A stretch of DNA of 64,000 nt from an uncultured Campylobacter sp. (lineage in GTDB: Bacteria; Campylobacterota; Campylobacteria; Campylobacterales; Campylobacteraceae): assembly GCF_905373215.1 (NCBI RefSeq), contig NZ_CAJPRT010000012.1, positions 1 through 64,000 of the forward strand. The letters run 5' to 3'. A program made the position numbers and the translations under genes. Shown here piece by piece: positions 24,158 to 33,332 of the stretch (positions are counted from its first letter, which is position 1; each line of letters begins with the position of its first letter). The notes beneath the pieces were generated by a model, which was given only the letters and a program-made list of their open reading frames with translations, was not told where the DNA came from and made no database searches.

Positions 24158-27118
24158 TCACGCACCCCGTCCTATGTCCTTTAGTCGCTGCTTTGCCGCA
24201 GCCGTCACGTCCTCTTCATAATCATACCATGCAAACATCGCGCCGTGCTGCACCGAGCCGCCCAGCAGATCGCCTCCCTGGCGGTTTTTCAGATCGATAT
24301 TTGCGACCTTAAATCCATCCAGCGTCGCTGCGAACTCACGCAGGCGCTGCGGCGGAGATTTGAGCTTGGTGTAGAGGTAGCAGCGCCCCGCCTGGCCTTT
24401 GCGCCCGACGCGCCCGCGCAGCTGATGAAGCGACGCGAGCCCCATTCGCTCGGCGCCCACGATTAAAATGACGCTAAGCCGCGGCAGCGAAATGCCTACT
24501 TCGACGATCGTTGTGGTTATCAGCAGCCGCCCTTCATCGCGGAAGCGGCGCAGGATCTCTTCCTTGTCCTTGTCGCTGCCGTGAGTAATCATCACGTCCG
24601 CAAACTGGGCCTTCCAAAACGGCGCCGCCTCCTCAAGGCTTTGATAGACCGAGCTTTCGCTTTGCTGCACTAGCGGATAGACGATGATTGCTTGATTGCC
24701 CGCGGCGAGCTCGCGGCGCAGATCCTGCATAAAGCCCGCAAATCCGTCGTTTTGTAGGATTTTGGTTTTGATCTGTTTTTCAAACGGCAGTTGTTTTAAA
24801 AAGCTGAAGCTCACGAGCTCGGACTGGATCATGCTCAGCGTGCGCGGTATCGGCGTGGCGCTAAACTGAATGAAATGCGCGCGAAACTCGCCGCTCCCCG
24901 TGAGGCGCGCGATCTTTTCGCGCTGATTCGAGCCGAAGCGGTGCTGCTCATCGACCATTATGAGATTTGACGGCGCAAGCTCGTGGTAGAGCAGGGCGTG
25001 AGTACCGATGATAAGGTGCGCGTCTGCGAAATTCGGCTCGCGATCGCCGCTTTTTACGAGCAGGACTTTGATCTGCGGCGGCAGCAGACGGCGCGCCTCG
25101 GCGTAAATCTGCTCCGCCAAGATGCTCGTAGGCGCCATCAGATAGCTGATGCGCGGGTAGTTCATCGCCGCGCTAGCGAGGATGACGAGCGTTTTGCCGC
25201 TGCCTACGTCGCCCATGACGACGCGGCGGCGCGCCAAAGGGCTTTGCAGATCGCTAGCGATGTCCTTTATCGCGCTTAGCTGATCGCGCGTAGGCTCGAA
25301 AGGCAGCGAAGCAAGCCAGTCAGAGATGTCGCGCAGCGGATAAATTTGCGCCGGGAAACTCGTTTTTTTCGCGCTTAGCTTTTGCAGGTAGTTTAGAATT
25401 TCGACAAATTTCAGCGTGCGTAAAATCATAGCACCGCTCATCTGCGTGACGGCTGCGCTCCTGACGGCCTCGGCGGCATGGACAGTTCCAGCGTCGCTTG
25501 CAATTTGAGCGATTGTAGGTATGGCGGTCGTAGCTTGGGCGGCTGCGGTCTGGATAGTTTCAGTTTGATAATGCGTAGGTTGGGCGGCACAATCGCGCAA
25601 AGCGCTCATCGGTGCGGCGAGCGCGTCTTGAACAGCCTCGGCGCTTACGGTCTGAGCGATCGTAGGCTTTGCGGTTGCGGTCTGCACGGCTACTACCGTC
25701 TGAAGATTTTCGGTTTGATTGCATACAGGTTGCACGCCCGTAGCTTGTGCGCTCAAAGTTTGGGTAGTCGCGGCTCGCGCGCTCGCTACTTGGTTTGAAG
25801 TTTGGATTGTTGCGGCTTGCGCACCTGCGTCTTGAGTTTGGGCGGCTACGAGTTGCGAATCTGCGATTCGAACGTCTGAAGTTTGAACCGCTGCGGGTTG
25901 CGTATCTACGTCTTGGGTACTTAAATTTTGTTGTGCGGCTTGCTCGGCTATGGACTGCTCGGTCGCAACATGCTCTAGCATGGGCTGGGCTGTCGCTGTT
26001 TGAACGTCTGCTAGCTGTGCTGCTTGGGTGCCGGATACTAGGTCGTTTGAAATTTTATCGCTGCTTGTAGCTGTATTATTGTCAGCTTTGAAGTCGTTTG
26101 AAATTTCATCTACGCACGCCTTTGCGCCGTATACGGCAAGAAAATCTTCGTTGCTTTGAACGCCAAAATTTTCGTCATTGCAAATCTCCGCGCTGCGTAC
26201 CCGAGGCTGATCGCCATCTAAAATTTTATCGCTCGCAATCTCGCCGTCACGGAGGCTTGGGGGGAGTGAAGTCTTCGCACCCTTTGGAATTTCGCCGCTT
26301 AAAATTTCATTCGCCGCGCCGCGCTTTGCTTCGCAGGCAAAAACTCCGCCGCTTCGCGGATAGTTTGAAATTTTGTTGCCCAAAATCTCATCATTTTGCG
26401 ATCTGCCGTTTAAAATTTTGGCGGCGGCGGAGTTTTGCGAGCTTGAAATTTCGCCGTTATCTGAAATTCCATTGCCATTTAAAATTTTATCGCTTAAAAT
26501 TTCACTGCCGCTTGGAATTTTGCCGCTGTTTGAAACGTCGTCGCGCTCGCCGAAATTTTCCGCGCCGCCTTCCTTGAGCTGCCTATTTAACGCGGCTAGC
26601 ATTCGCACGCTGCGCGGCGAGCTCTCGTGTAGCGCAAGCAGTACCGCCGCCTCCTCCGCGCGCAGCCCGCAGCCTAGAAGCGCGCCCGCGCTTAGATATT
26701 TTTTGATCAGCTTTTGCGCCGCGGCATCGCTCAGCGCGGCTTTGTATTTGGGCGCGATCCTGCCTGGCTCGCTTACGATTTTTGGGTTTACGAACTGCCA
26801 CGAGCCGAAGCTCTCGTCGCATTTGCCGTGGATGAAGAATTTTTTGCCGCGCTTAAAGGCGCCGAAGTGCCAGTTTTTGGCGTTGAAAATCACGATTTTG
26901 ATCTCGCGCTCCCAGCTGAGGCAGTGCGCCGTGACGATGAGCATCGAGCCGCGCCTGTGCTGGAAGAGGCACTCGACCTCCGCCGTGCTCTCGCCCGCGC
27001 AGGGCGCGTCTCTAACGCTTAGATCGTCGAAGCTTTTGGGCAGAAGCAGTGCCAAATCCAAAAGCGTCGTAATGCCCGCCTTTTGCAGCGCTGCCGCGTC
27101 TTTTGCTTCAAAAATCAA
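24158..27118 (-). CDS. recG: ATP-dependent DNA helicase RecG with a ~380-residue insertion
   Basis: 986 residues; Campylobacter RecG is normally about 600. Residues 1-182 form the N-terminal wedge region and 563-986 the SF2 helicase, with Walker A MGDVGSGKT (635-643), a DEQH box in VDEQHRFGSNQR, and motif VI HQLRGRVGRKGQAGRCYL. RecG remodels stalled forks and Holliday junctions. Residues 183-562 are inserted: first an Asn/Ser/Ile-rich part with KILNG, GEISS and DEILG units (AAATTTTA cores), then a Gln/Thr/Ala-rich part with AAVQT/AAAQT repeats. Start is TTG 27118 with AAAGGA upstream. The helicase parts look intact, so the protein may still work. Confidence 0.88.
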   Translation of the reverse strand: MIFEAKDAAALQKAGITTLLDLALLLPKSFDDLSVRDAPCAGESTAEVECLFQHRRGSMLIVTAHCLSWEREIKIVIFNAKNWHFGAFKRGKKFFIHGKCDESFGSWQFVNPKIVSEPGRIAPKYKAALSDAAAQKLIKKYLSAGALLGCGLRAEEAAVLLALHESSPRSVRMLAALNRQLKEGGAENFGERDDVSNSGKIPSGSEILSDKILNGNGISDNGEISSSQNSAAAKILNGRSQNDEILGNKISNYPRSGGVFACEAKRGAANEILSGEIPKGAKTSLPPSLRDGEIASDKILDGDQPRVRSAEICNDENFGVQSNEDFLAVYGAKACVDEISNDFKADNNTATSSDKISNDLVSGTQAAQLADVQTATAQPMLEHVATEQSIAEQAAQQNLSTQDVDTQPAAVQTSDVRIADSQLVAAQTQDAGAQAATIQTSNQVASARAATTQTLSAQATGVQPVCNQTENLQTVVAVQTATAKPTIAQTVSAEAVQDALAAPMSALRDCAAQPTHYQTETIQTAAAQATTAIPTIAQIASDAGTVHAAEAVRSAAVTQMSGAMILRTLKFVEILNYLQKLSAKKTSFPAQIYPLRDISDWLASLPFEPTRDQLSAIKDIASDLQSPLARRRVVMGDVGSGKTLVILASAAMNYPRISYLMAPTSILAEQIYAEARRLLPPQIKVLLVKSGDREPNFADAHLIIGTHALLYHELAPSNLIMVDEQHRFGSNQREKIARLTGSGEFRAHFIQFSATPIPRTLSMIQSELVSFSFLKQLPFEKQIKTKILQNDGFAGFMQDLRRELAAGNQAIIVYPLVQQSESSVYQSLEEAAPFWKAQFADVMITHGSDKDKEEILRRFRDEGRLLITTTIVEVGISLPRLSVILIVGAERMGLASLHQLRGRVGRKGQAGRCYLYTKLKSPPQRLREFAATLDGFKVANIDLKNRQGGDLLGGSVQHGAMFAWYDYEEDVTAAAKQRLKDIGRGA
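25433..26572 (-). repeat. Low-complexity insertion inside recG made of two repeat types
   Basis: Bases 26040-26572 carry dense RAATTY cores spaced 15-60 bases, read as KIL, EIS and EIL. Bases 25433-26040 are different: few RAATTY cores, but degenerate repeats built from words such as GGTTTGAA, GCGGTTTGCG and TCTGAAGTTTG, giving (A)xQT units about every 10-15 residues. The reading frame is kept through the 1140 bases. Both flanks are conserved RecG sequence. Confidence 0.75.
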
Positions 27119-27801
27119 TTTTCATCCTTTAAATTTGATAGGTTTAAGCCCTCGCGCTGCGAAATTTTATGCGCCGCAGTGGAATCGCTCGCCTAAATTT
27201 GATCGAAATTCTATGCGCCGCATCGAACGCTTGCTTAAATTTGCTCGGAATTTCACCCATTGCGGCAAATTTGCTCGCCGGCTTCGCCCATAAATTTTAC
27301 CCGCCTTGCGCGTGTTTTATTTGGCGGCTGTATCTTTGCGGCGCGCACCGGATTTTAAAATTGAGCACGCGAGCGCTTGAAATTTCATAGCGCGATTTGC
27401 GAACCGTACGATCCGAAAGAGATGCACGCCTGCATCATCTTTTAAATTCCACAGCGCGGCACACAGACGACATGCGAAATCGGGTTTTGATTTTGCGCGC
27501 TAAAATTTTGCCGAGCCGCGCACGGCGCCTTTAAATTTAGCCGCCCTTATAAGACTTGCAAATTTAGCCATTTCTGCAAAGCCTCGCAAGTTTTAGCACG
27601 ACGCAAGCGCGGTTTTAAATTTAAACGCAAGCCGTCCGCAAACGGAGCGAAAAAGTAAATTTAGCGCCGCCCGCTGGCGGAGCGCAAAAACAAAATTTAA
27701 CGCCGTATGCGCCTTAATATCGTATGCGCCGCTTTACAAATTTTAAAATTTACCCAAATTTTATGCCGGTCGCAGGTATGCACTCGCTGTGCTGCGGCGG
27801 G
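27119..27801. repeat. Gene-free RAATTY-rich stretch between recG and the M16-like gene
   Basis: 683 bases without a credible gene. It has repeated phrases such as GAAATTTTATGCGCCGCA, AAATTCTATGCGCCGCA (27160-27220) spaced about 45 bases, then irregular AAATTT cores, and one exact AAATTTTAAAATTT at 27738-27751. No clear terminator or promoter. Confidence 0.65.
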
Positions 27802-29061
27802 CTAAATTTTAAGCCCCTTTTTCGCGGCAGCCTCGTCGCAAATGACGGAAAAGCTTAGGTTCATGATCTCGTCGTGCGACTTGATGAAATCGTTGAGCGC
27901 CCCGAGTTTTAGCGTCTCGATGCGCTTTAAATTTCGCTCGAACTCGCCGAATGCGTAGCCCTTGTAATACTCGCTCTGTGCGATCGCCGCGCGCTTAAAC
28001 ATCGTCTCTTTTTGTAGCACGGCGCTTCCGATCAGGAATTTTTTGGCGCTTTTCAGCTCCGCTTCGCTCACGCCAGATGCGATAAATTTCGCGATCTCCT
28101 CTTTTACGAGCGCGGCGGCGTTTTGTAAATTTTCGTTTTTGGTCTGCAGATAGCCCCAAAACTCGCGGCGGCTAAGCTCGAAATCGCCGCGCGCATAGAC
28201 CGAGTACGCAAGCCCGTGCTTAACGCGGATACGCTCCATCAGCCTGCTGCCGAAACCGCTGCTTCCGAGCACGAAAAGCGCGGTGTTTGCGATGAATTCC
28301 TGCTCCTTTGGCATCGTAAATGGCGCGCCGAAGTAGATGTAGGCCTGCTGCGTCTGCTCCTTTTGGATCTTTATTTTTTTCGCATCGCTCGGCGCGTAAA
28401 ACGGTAGCTCGCGCTTTTTGCCGCTTGCGAAGAGGCTTAAAATTTCTGCGATTTTCGGGTTTTTATCGCTCACGTCGCCGCACAAAACGACGTATAAATT
28501 CTCTAAACTCAGCGAGGAGAAAAACTCCCGTACGTCCTTCATCGTGATCCGTTCTACGCTCGCCTCGTCGCCTATGAGCGGCTGAGCGAGCCTCGTGCGC
28601 GGATACAGAAGCGCTTTTAGGTTGCACGTCGCGATGTAATCGAACTCGCTTTTTAGCACGGCGATCTCGCCTATGGTTTGCATTTTTAGTTTTTCCAGCA
28701 CCGAGGGCGTTAAATTGGGCTCTTTAAGCAGCTCTCGCAGCATGTCTAAGCCGAAATCGAAGTGCTCTTTTAGGCAGTTTAGCTGGATGCCGAAGGTTTC
28801 AAAATTGCTCGCGGCGCTGATCTCGACCGCGCGGATATCGAGCTTGCGGTGAAATTCGCTCACTCCCAGCGTCTTTGAGCCCTCGCCCAAAACGCCCGCG
28901 CAGATGCGCGCAAGGCCCAGGGTCTTCTCGCTCACCGCGCCGCTTGCTTTAAAAATTAACTTGAAGCTCGCCACCGGCAGCGAATCGTCGAACTGATACA
29001 AAAAGTCGATTTTAGTGCTCTTACCGCCTTTGGTTTTAAGTGAAATCTCTTTTTTTTCCAT
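27802..29061 (-). CDS. M16-family peptidase homologue lacking the zinc motif
   Basis: 419 residues with the two-half M16 layout. Where an active M16 enzyme has HxxEH, this protein reads ICAGVLGEGSKTLG, so zinc cannot bind in the usual way and it is probably the non-catalytic type of subunit. GSRLMERIRVKHGLAYSVYA in the second half is the conserved R/Y region of the family. No signal peptide is evident, so it may be cytosolic or rely on another route. ATG 29061 has AAAGGA 6 bases upstream. The function could be assembly with an active M16 partner elsewhere, or chaperone-like. Confidence 0.8.
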   Translation of the reverse strand: MEKKEISLKTKGGKSTKIDFLYQFDDSLPVASFKLIFKASGAVSEKTLGLARICAGVLGEGSKTLGVSEFHRKLDIRAVEISAASNFETFGIQLNCLKEHFDFGLDMLRELLKEPNLTPSVLEKLKMQTIGEIAVLKSEFDYIATCNLKALLYPRTRLAQPLIGDEASVERITMKDVREFFSSLSLENLYVVLCGDVSDKNPKIAEILSLFASGKKRELPFYAPSDAKKIKIQKEQTQQAYIYFGAPFTMPKEQEFIANTALFVLGSSGFGSRLMERIRVKHGLAYSVYARGDFELSRREFWGYLQTKNENLQNAAALVKEEIAKFIASGVSEAELKSAKKFLIGSAVLQKETMFKRAAIAQSEYYKGYAFGEFERNLKRIETLKLGALNDFIKSHDEIMNLSFSVICDEAAAKKGLKI

Positions 29062-29511
29062 CGTTTTCCTTTATAAAATTTTTAAATTTCATCGTTCTTT
29101 CGGGCGCGATTTTAAAATTTTGACGCAGCTAAACGCGCCGCTTTTAAATTTGCACCGGGATAGTTTTTGAAATTTCGCGCCAAGGCAGTTTTGCCCGTCC
29201 TGCTTAAAATTTTAAAATTTAATCGCGCCGCACGTTTTGTAAAATTTCAGCGCCCAAAACGCCGCGACACGGAATTTCGCGTCCAAAAAATTTTAAGGCG
29301 AAATTCCATAGCGGAATGAAATTTTATTACATAAATTTCACTTGCATCCGTAAATTTGAACCCGTACCGATATCAAAATTTTAAATCCTGCCGCGAAATT
29401 CCACGCTCACGATCACGAAAATTCGCTATCTGTTTTAAGACAAAATTCTACCGCTAAATTCTAGCCGCAAGCGAACAAAATTCCTGCTGCAAACACGCAA
29501 AAGCTCACGCC
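29062..29511. repeat. Gene-free RAATTY-rich stretch before mqnC
   Basis: 450 bases, no gene. About fifteen AAATTT/GAATTT cores, often written GAAATTCCA or AAAATTTTAA, including one exact AAATTTTAAAATTT at 29207-29220. GC-rich words separate them every 20-40 bases. No terminator seen after mqnC. Confidence 0.65.
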
Positions 29512-30561
29512 CTAAGCGTAAGTCTCCAAAATATCGTAGTTGGTGTTGCGCTTGGCGGGTATTTCGTCCACGTCGCGGATCAGCGCTATCATCTCGTCCT
29601 TGCTCATCCGAAAGCTCGCGCCCGCGGCCTTTACGACGTTTTCCTCCATCATCGTGCTTCCAAGATCGTTCGCGCCGAATTTCAGCGCTAGCTGCCCGAT
29701 ATAGCTGCCCTGCGTGACCCAGCTGCTTTGGATGTTTTTGAAATTATCCAAAAATAGCCGCGAGACGGCGAGTAGGCGCAGGTAGCGGTTCGAGCTTTGT
29801 TTTTTGATCTCTGGGTGCTCGCGCAAAAGGCGGGTGTTTTGCCCCTGAAAGCTCCATAAAATGAACGCTCGAAAGCCGCCCGTGCGGTCTTGCAGCTCGC
29901 GGATTTTTTCCCAGTGCTCTACGATCTCGCGCGTGCTTTCCAGCGTGCCGAACATCATCGTGGCAGTCGTTTTCATGCCGATGCTGTGCGCCTCCTCGTG
30001 CACTCTAAGCCACGTGGCGCTGTCGCTTTTGCGCGGCGCTACTAGCTCTCGCACGCGATCGCTTAAAATTTCGGCTCCGGCTCCGGGCATTGAGTATAGC
30101 CCCTTGGCTTGCAGCCTGCGAAGCACTTCAATCGTGCTGATGCCGCTAAGGCGCGCGATATAATCGATCTCGATTGCCGAGAAGCCGTGGATCGTGATGC
30201 TAGGGTAATTTTTGCGGATGAACTCCACCAGGTCCTCGTACCATTCGATTTTCAGCTTCGGATGGACGCCGCCTTGAAATAAAATTTGCGTGCCGCCCAC
30301 GGCGATGAGCTCCTCGATCTTTTCGCTAATCTGCTCAAAGCTCAGCACGTAGGCGTCTGCGTCGCTTGCGTGACGATAAAATGCGCAAAATTTGCAATCC
30401 ACCATGCAGGCGTTGGTGTAGTTTATGTTTCGATCGATGATGAAGGTCGTGACGCGGTCCGGGTGCAGCTCGCGCTTGCGTGCAAACGCCGCGCGTCCAA
30501 GCTCGTTCAGATCGGCGTGTTCGATCAGCTCTAGCGCCTCATCGGCGCTCATTCTAGCCAT
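29512..30561 (-). CDS. mqnC: Dehypoxanthine futalosine cyclase (radical SAM)
   Basis: 349 residues. Cys52, Cys56 and Cys59 in CMVDCKFCAF form the CX3CX2C cluster motif. The pattern LFQGGVHPKLKIEWYEDL...GFSAIEIDYIARLS and QGSYIGQLALKFGANDLGSTMMEENVV is that of MqnC-type enzymes. It cyclises dehypoxanthine futalosine in the futalosine route to menaquinone used by Campylobacterota. ATG 30561 overlaps the NfeD-like stop by 8 bases; GGGAG is only 3 bases before it, so the ATG at 30552 (12 bases away) is an alternative. Confidence 0.93.
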   Translation of the reverse strand: MARMSADEALELIEHADLNELGRAAFARKRELHPDRVTTFIIDRNINYTNACMVDCKFCAFYRHASDADAYVLSFEQISEKIEELIAVGGTQILFQGGVHPKLKIEWYEDLVEFIRKNYPSITIHGFSAIEIDYIARLSGISTIEVLRRLQAKGLYSMPGAGAEILSDRVRELVAPRKSDSATWLRVHEEAHSIGMKTTATMMFGTLESTREIVEHWEKIRELQDRTGGFRAFILWSFQGQNTRLLREHPEIKKQSSNRYLRLLAVSRLFLDNFKNIQSSWVTQGSYIGQLALKFGANDLGSTMMEENVVKAAGASFRMSKDEMIALIRDVDEIPAKRNTNYDILETYA

Positions 30562-31096
30562 TGGCTCCCTTTAAATTTGCATCGCTTGCGGCGGCGTTAG
30601 AATTTTTATCGTCGGTACTCGTGCTGTCGGCGTCGCTTAAATTTGCGTCGCCGTCATTTAAATTTACGCCGTCTGCGCCGCTAGAATTTCGACTGCTATC
30701 TTTTTTAACCACGATCTGGCCGTTTTTTACGCCTAAAATTTCGACGCGGTCACCCTCGTTCAGATCTGAAATTTCATCGCTTTTCCAAAACGTACTTTTG
30801 AAATAAACCATGCCGTTTTTGACGGTGCCGGTGCCGCTTTCGTCCAAAAAATTATCCTCATGCTTCTCTTCTGGTTTGAAAAAGCGTGATTTTAGCGGCC
30901 TTTTAAGTGCGATCAGAAGCACGAAAGAAAGCACGAAAGATAGCAGAATTTGTACGTCCCAATCAAGCTGAAAGCCGAAGCTCAAAAGCCCCGTGATGAA
31001 AAATCCGGCGCTGAAAAATATAAAGGTAAAATCCATCACCAAAAGCTCGACGATCGCCAAAATCACGCCGATTATGATAAAAATCAGCGCGTTCAT
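30554..31096 (-). CDS. NfeD-like membrane protein with repeat tail
   Basis: 180 residues: three to four hydrophobic helices (residues 1-70), then a small OB-fold-like domain (SGTGTVKNGMVYFKST...GDRVEILGVKNGQIVVKK, described in parts). This is the short NfeD type that pairs with SPFH proteins in membrane microdomains. Residues about 135-180 are an Asp/Ser/Asn-rich tail (NLNDGDANLSDADS) from repeat DNA. The start shares ATGA with the SPFH gene stop, a classic coupled pair. Confidence 0.85.
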   Translation of the reverse strand: MNALIFIIIGVILAIVELLVMDFTFIFFSAGFFITGLLSFGFQLDWDVQILLSFVLSFVLLIALKRPLKSRFFKPEEKHEDNFLDESGTGTVKNGMVYFKSTFWKSDEISDLNEGDRVEILGVKNGQIVVKKDSSRNSSGADGVNLNDGDANLSDADSTSTDDKNSNAAASDANLKGANG

Positions 31097-32013
31097 TTGA
31101 GCTCCTTCGCGCCGTTTTTACCGAGGAATTCTTTAAGCACGCTAAGAGAGCCGAGAAGCTCGCTCGTTTCGTAAGGGATCAAAATTTTATCCTTGCTCGG
31201 GTTTTTGGATAGCTCGCTGAAAGCGTTTACGCGACCCTGCGCGAGCAGGTATTCCGCCGCAAAGCTAGAAGCGCTCATCGCTAAATTTATATTGTCCATC
31301 GCGTCTTTTTGACCTTGCGCAAGCGCGATCTGCTCATATTTTTTTGCATCCGCCATACGCTCGATCGCCTCGGCTTCGAGCACCTTCTCCTGCTTTAGCG
31401 CTTCGGCGTTTCGGATGAGAGCCGCTTTTTCAGCCTCGGCTTTAAGCTCGATCGCGCGCTTTTCGCGCTCGGCCTTCATCTGCATATTCATCGCCTCTTC
31501 GATGCCGTGCGGTACCGAAATTTCGGAGATCTCCACGCGCATGATCTTTACGCCCCAGTTATCCGCAGCGTCGCCCAGAGCGATTTGTAGCTTGGAATTT
31601 AGCTGATCGCGCGAGCTAAGAGTGCTGTCTAAGCTCATCTCGCCGATCGCGCTACGTAGCGTCGTCATCGCTAAATTTGAAATCGCGCGGCGATAATCCT
31701 CGACGTTGTAAAGCGCCATCTTACCGTCGATGACTTTCAAAAACACGATACCGTCGACGCTTATGTTGACGTTATCTTTGGTGATGACCTGCTGCTTGCT
31801 GATGTCCACGAGCTGCTCGCGCACGCTCATCTTCGCGCGCACCGCATCAAAAAACGGCACGATGATGTGAAATCCGCCGTCGAGCACCTTGTGAAAGCGA
31901 CCCAGCCGCTCGATGATTAAAATTTCCGATTGCGAGACGATCTTGACCCCCATCTTTAAAATTGCCGCGATGAGGACGCAAAATACTATTACCGTAGTTA
32001 CGAACCCTTCCAT
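31093..32013 (-). CDS. SPFH/Band 7 (stomatin/QmcA-like) membrane protein
   Basis: 306 residues. One N-terminal membrane helix (VTTVIVFCVLIAAILKMG), then the Band 7 domain (SEILIIERLGRFHKVLDGGFHIIVPFFD), then a long Ala/Glu/Lys coiled coil (residues ~170-230). It should form oligomers at the inner membrane with the NfeD-like partner and influence protease access or membrane order. ATG 32013 follows AGGAG by 6 bases; the longer frame from 32040 lies across the -10 box and is rejected. Confidence 0.9.
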   Translation of the reverse strand: MEGFVTTVIVFCVLIAAILKMGVKIVSQSEILIIERLGRFHKVLDGGFHIIVPFFDAVRAKMSVREQLVDISKQQVITKDNVNISVDGIVFLKVIDGKMALYNVEDYRRAISNLAMTTLRSAIGEMSLDSTLSSRDQLNSKLQIALGDAADNWGVKIMRVEISEISVPHGIEEAMNMQMKAEREKRAIELKAEAEKAALIRNAEALKQEKVLEAEAIERMADAKKYEQIALAQGQKDAMDNINLAMSASSFAAEYLLAQGRVNAFSELSKNPSKDKILIPYETSELLGSLSVLKEFLGKNGAKELK

Positions 32014-32039
32014 TTTCACTCCTGAATTAAAATTTCGCA

Positions 32040-32045
32040 ATTATA
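32040..32045 (-). promoter_or_regulatory. -10 box for the SPFH-NfeD-mqnC operon
   Basis: On the minus strand GCTATAATTG provides a perfect TATAAT about 27 bases before ATG 32013, leaving a leader of roughly 20 bases with AGGAG. No -35 is evident, as is usual for Campylobacter sigma-70 promoters. Confidence 0.6.
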
Positions 32046-32084
32046 GCATTTTTAGCTTATTTTGGCTTTTAAGGCGCGTCGTGA

Positions 32085-32090
32085 TACAAT
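32085..32090 (+). promoter_or_regulatory. -10 box for the MFS gene at 32132
   Basis: GTGATACAATTTCG gives TACAAT 42 bases before ATG 32132. It is divergent from the SPFH promoter 40 bases away, and T-rich DNA precedes it. Confidence 0.45.
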
Positions 32091-32131
32091 TTCGCTAGGT
32101 TTTTTATATTAAATTTACAGGATAAAATTTT

Positions 32132-33322
32132 ATGATCAGATACATCGTGCTGCTTCGCCATTCACGCAACTACCGACTGCTCTTTTCGGCGGGTTTTATA
32201 TGTATGTTCGGCTTGTGGTTTTCAGTCGTTGGGATCGCTACGCTGCTGATTGAGCTTGGCGCGCCGGTGTGGGCGATTACGGCGGTGGGCGTCGTTTCGT
32301 TCGTGCCGAACGTTTTTTTAGCGCCCATTAACGGCATCATCGTGGATAAATTTCAACCAAAGCCTCTGATGACGGCGATGTTTATAACCGAGATGATCAG
32401 TATTTTCATGCTGATTTTTATCGATAGCTTGGATTATTTGTGGCTGCTGCTTTTGATCGTGGTCGTGCGCAGCGTCGCAGGCACGCTGTTTTTTCAAACC
32501 GAATCATCTACGCTGCCGAAATTTCTAAGCCGCCCCTATCTCAAGCTTGCTAACGAGATGACGGGTATTATCTGGACGATCACATATACTTTCGGAATGG
32601 CGAGCGCGGGTATTTTTATCCACTATTTCGGCGTGCGAGCGGCATTTATTTTGGATTTTTGCTTATACGTTTTTTCGTTTTTTATCCTGCTGCGGCTAAA
32701 TTTTAAAGACCTTGCAAGAAACGCGCCAGAGCCGGTGTTTAAGATGCTAAAGGAGGGGTTTTCTTACCTGCGCTCTCATCCTTTGGTGGTGCATCTCATC
32801 GTTCTTCACGCCTTCGTCGCCGTCACTACTTACGACAATCTCATCGCGCTTCTTGCGAAGTATAAATACAAAGAAATTTTAAGCGCCTCGCTAGTCATCG
32901 GGCTTATGAATATGTCGCGCTCGGCGGCCGCGTTTTTCGGACAGATATGGCTAAGCAAGATCGTGAATAAACATACGTTTTTTTGGCTATTGCTGGGGCA
33001 GTTTGCGGGCATCGCGCTGTGGGCGGTGTTGGAGTTTAACTACTGGCTTTCGTTTGCGGGCATGATCGCGGCGGGATTTTTCATCACGACGGTGTGGTCG
33101 TATTCTTTTACGCAGCTGCAAAGCCACGTCGATAGGGAGTTTTTCGGGCGCGTCATCGCCTACAACGACATGGCGTATTTCATCGTCGCGACGCTCGTGT
33201 CGGCTGCGATCGGATTTTTTTTCGAGCTTGGATTTTCGCTTTCGCAAATCACCTTTGGCATGGGCTTTATGTTTGCAATCGCGGCGTTTTATTATAAATT
33301 TTTGATCTACGAAAAAATTTAA
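32132..33322 (+). CDS. MFS transporter, EntS/MFS_3-like
   Basis: 396 residues, about twelve membrane helices. The N-terminal half (RHSRNYRLLFSAGFICMFGLWFSVVG, ending FVPNVFLAPINGIIVDKF) matches the MFS_3 type of exporters (enterobactin exporter-like, macrolide efflux-like). Substrate unknown. It is a single-gene unit: divergent from the SPFH operon and convergent with the next MFS gene, with only 10 bases between the two stops. AGGA is 10 bases before the ATG. Confidence 0.85.
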   Translation: MIRYIVLLRHSRNYRLLFSAGFICMFGLWFSVVGIATLLIELGAPVWAITAVGVVSFVPNVFLAPINGIIVDKFQPKPLMTAMFITEMISIFMLIFIDSLDYLWLLLLIVVVRSVAGTLFFQTESSTLPKFLSRPYLKLANEMTGIIWTITYTFGMASAGIFIHYFGVRAAFILDFCLYVFSFFILLRLNFKDLARNAPEPVFKMLKEGFSYLRSHPLVVHLIVLHAFVAVTTYDNLIALLAKYKYKEILSASLVIGLMNMSRSAAAFFGQIWLSKIVNKHTFFWLLLGQFAGIALWAVLEFNYWLSFAGMIAAGFFITTVWSYSFTQLQSHVDREFFGRVIAYNDMAYFIVATLVSAAIGFFFELGFSLSQITFGMGFMFAIAAFYYKFLIYEKI

Positions 33323-33332
33323 AATTTTAAAG

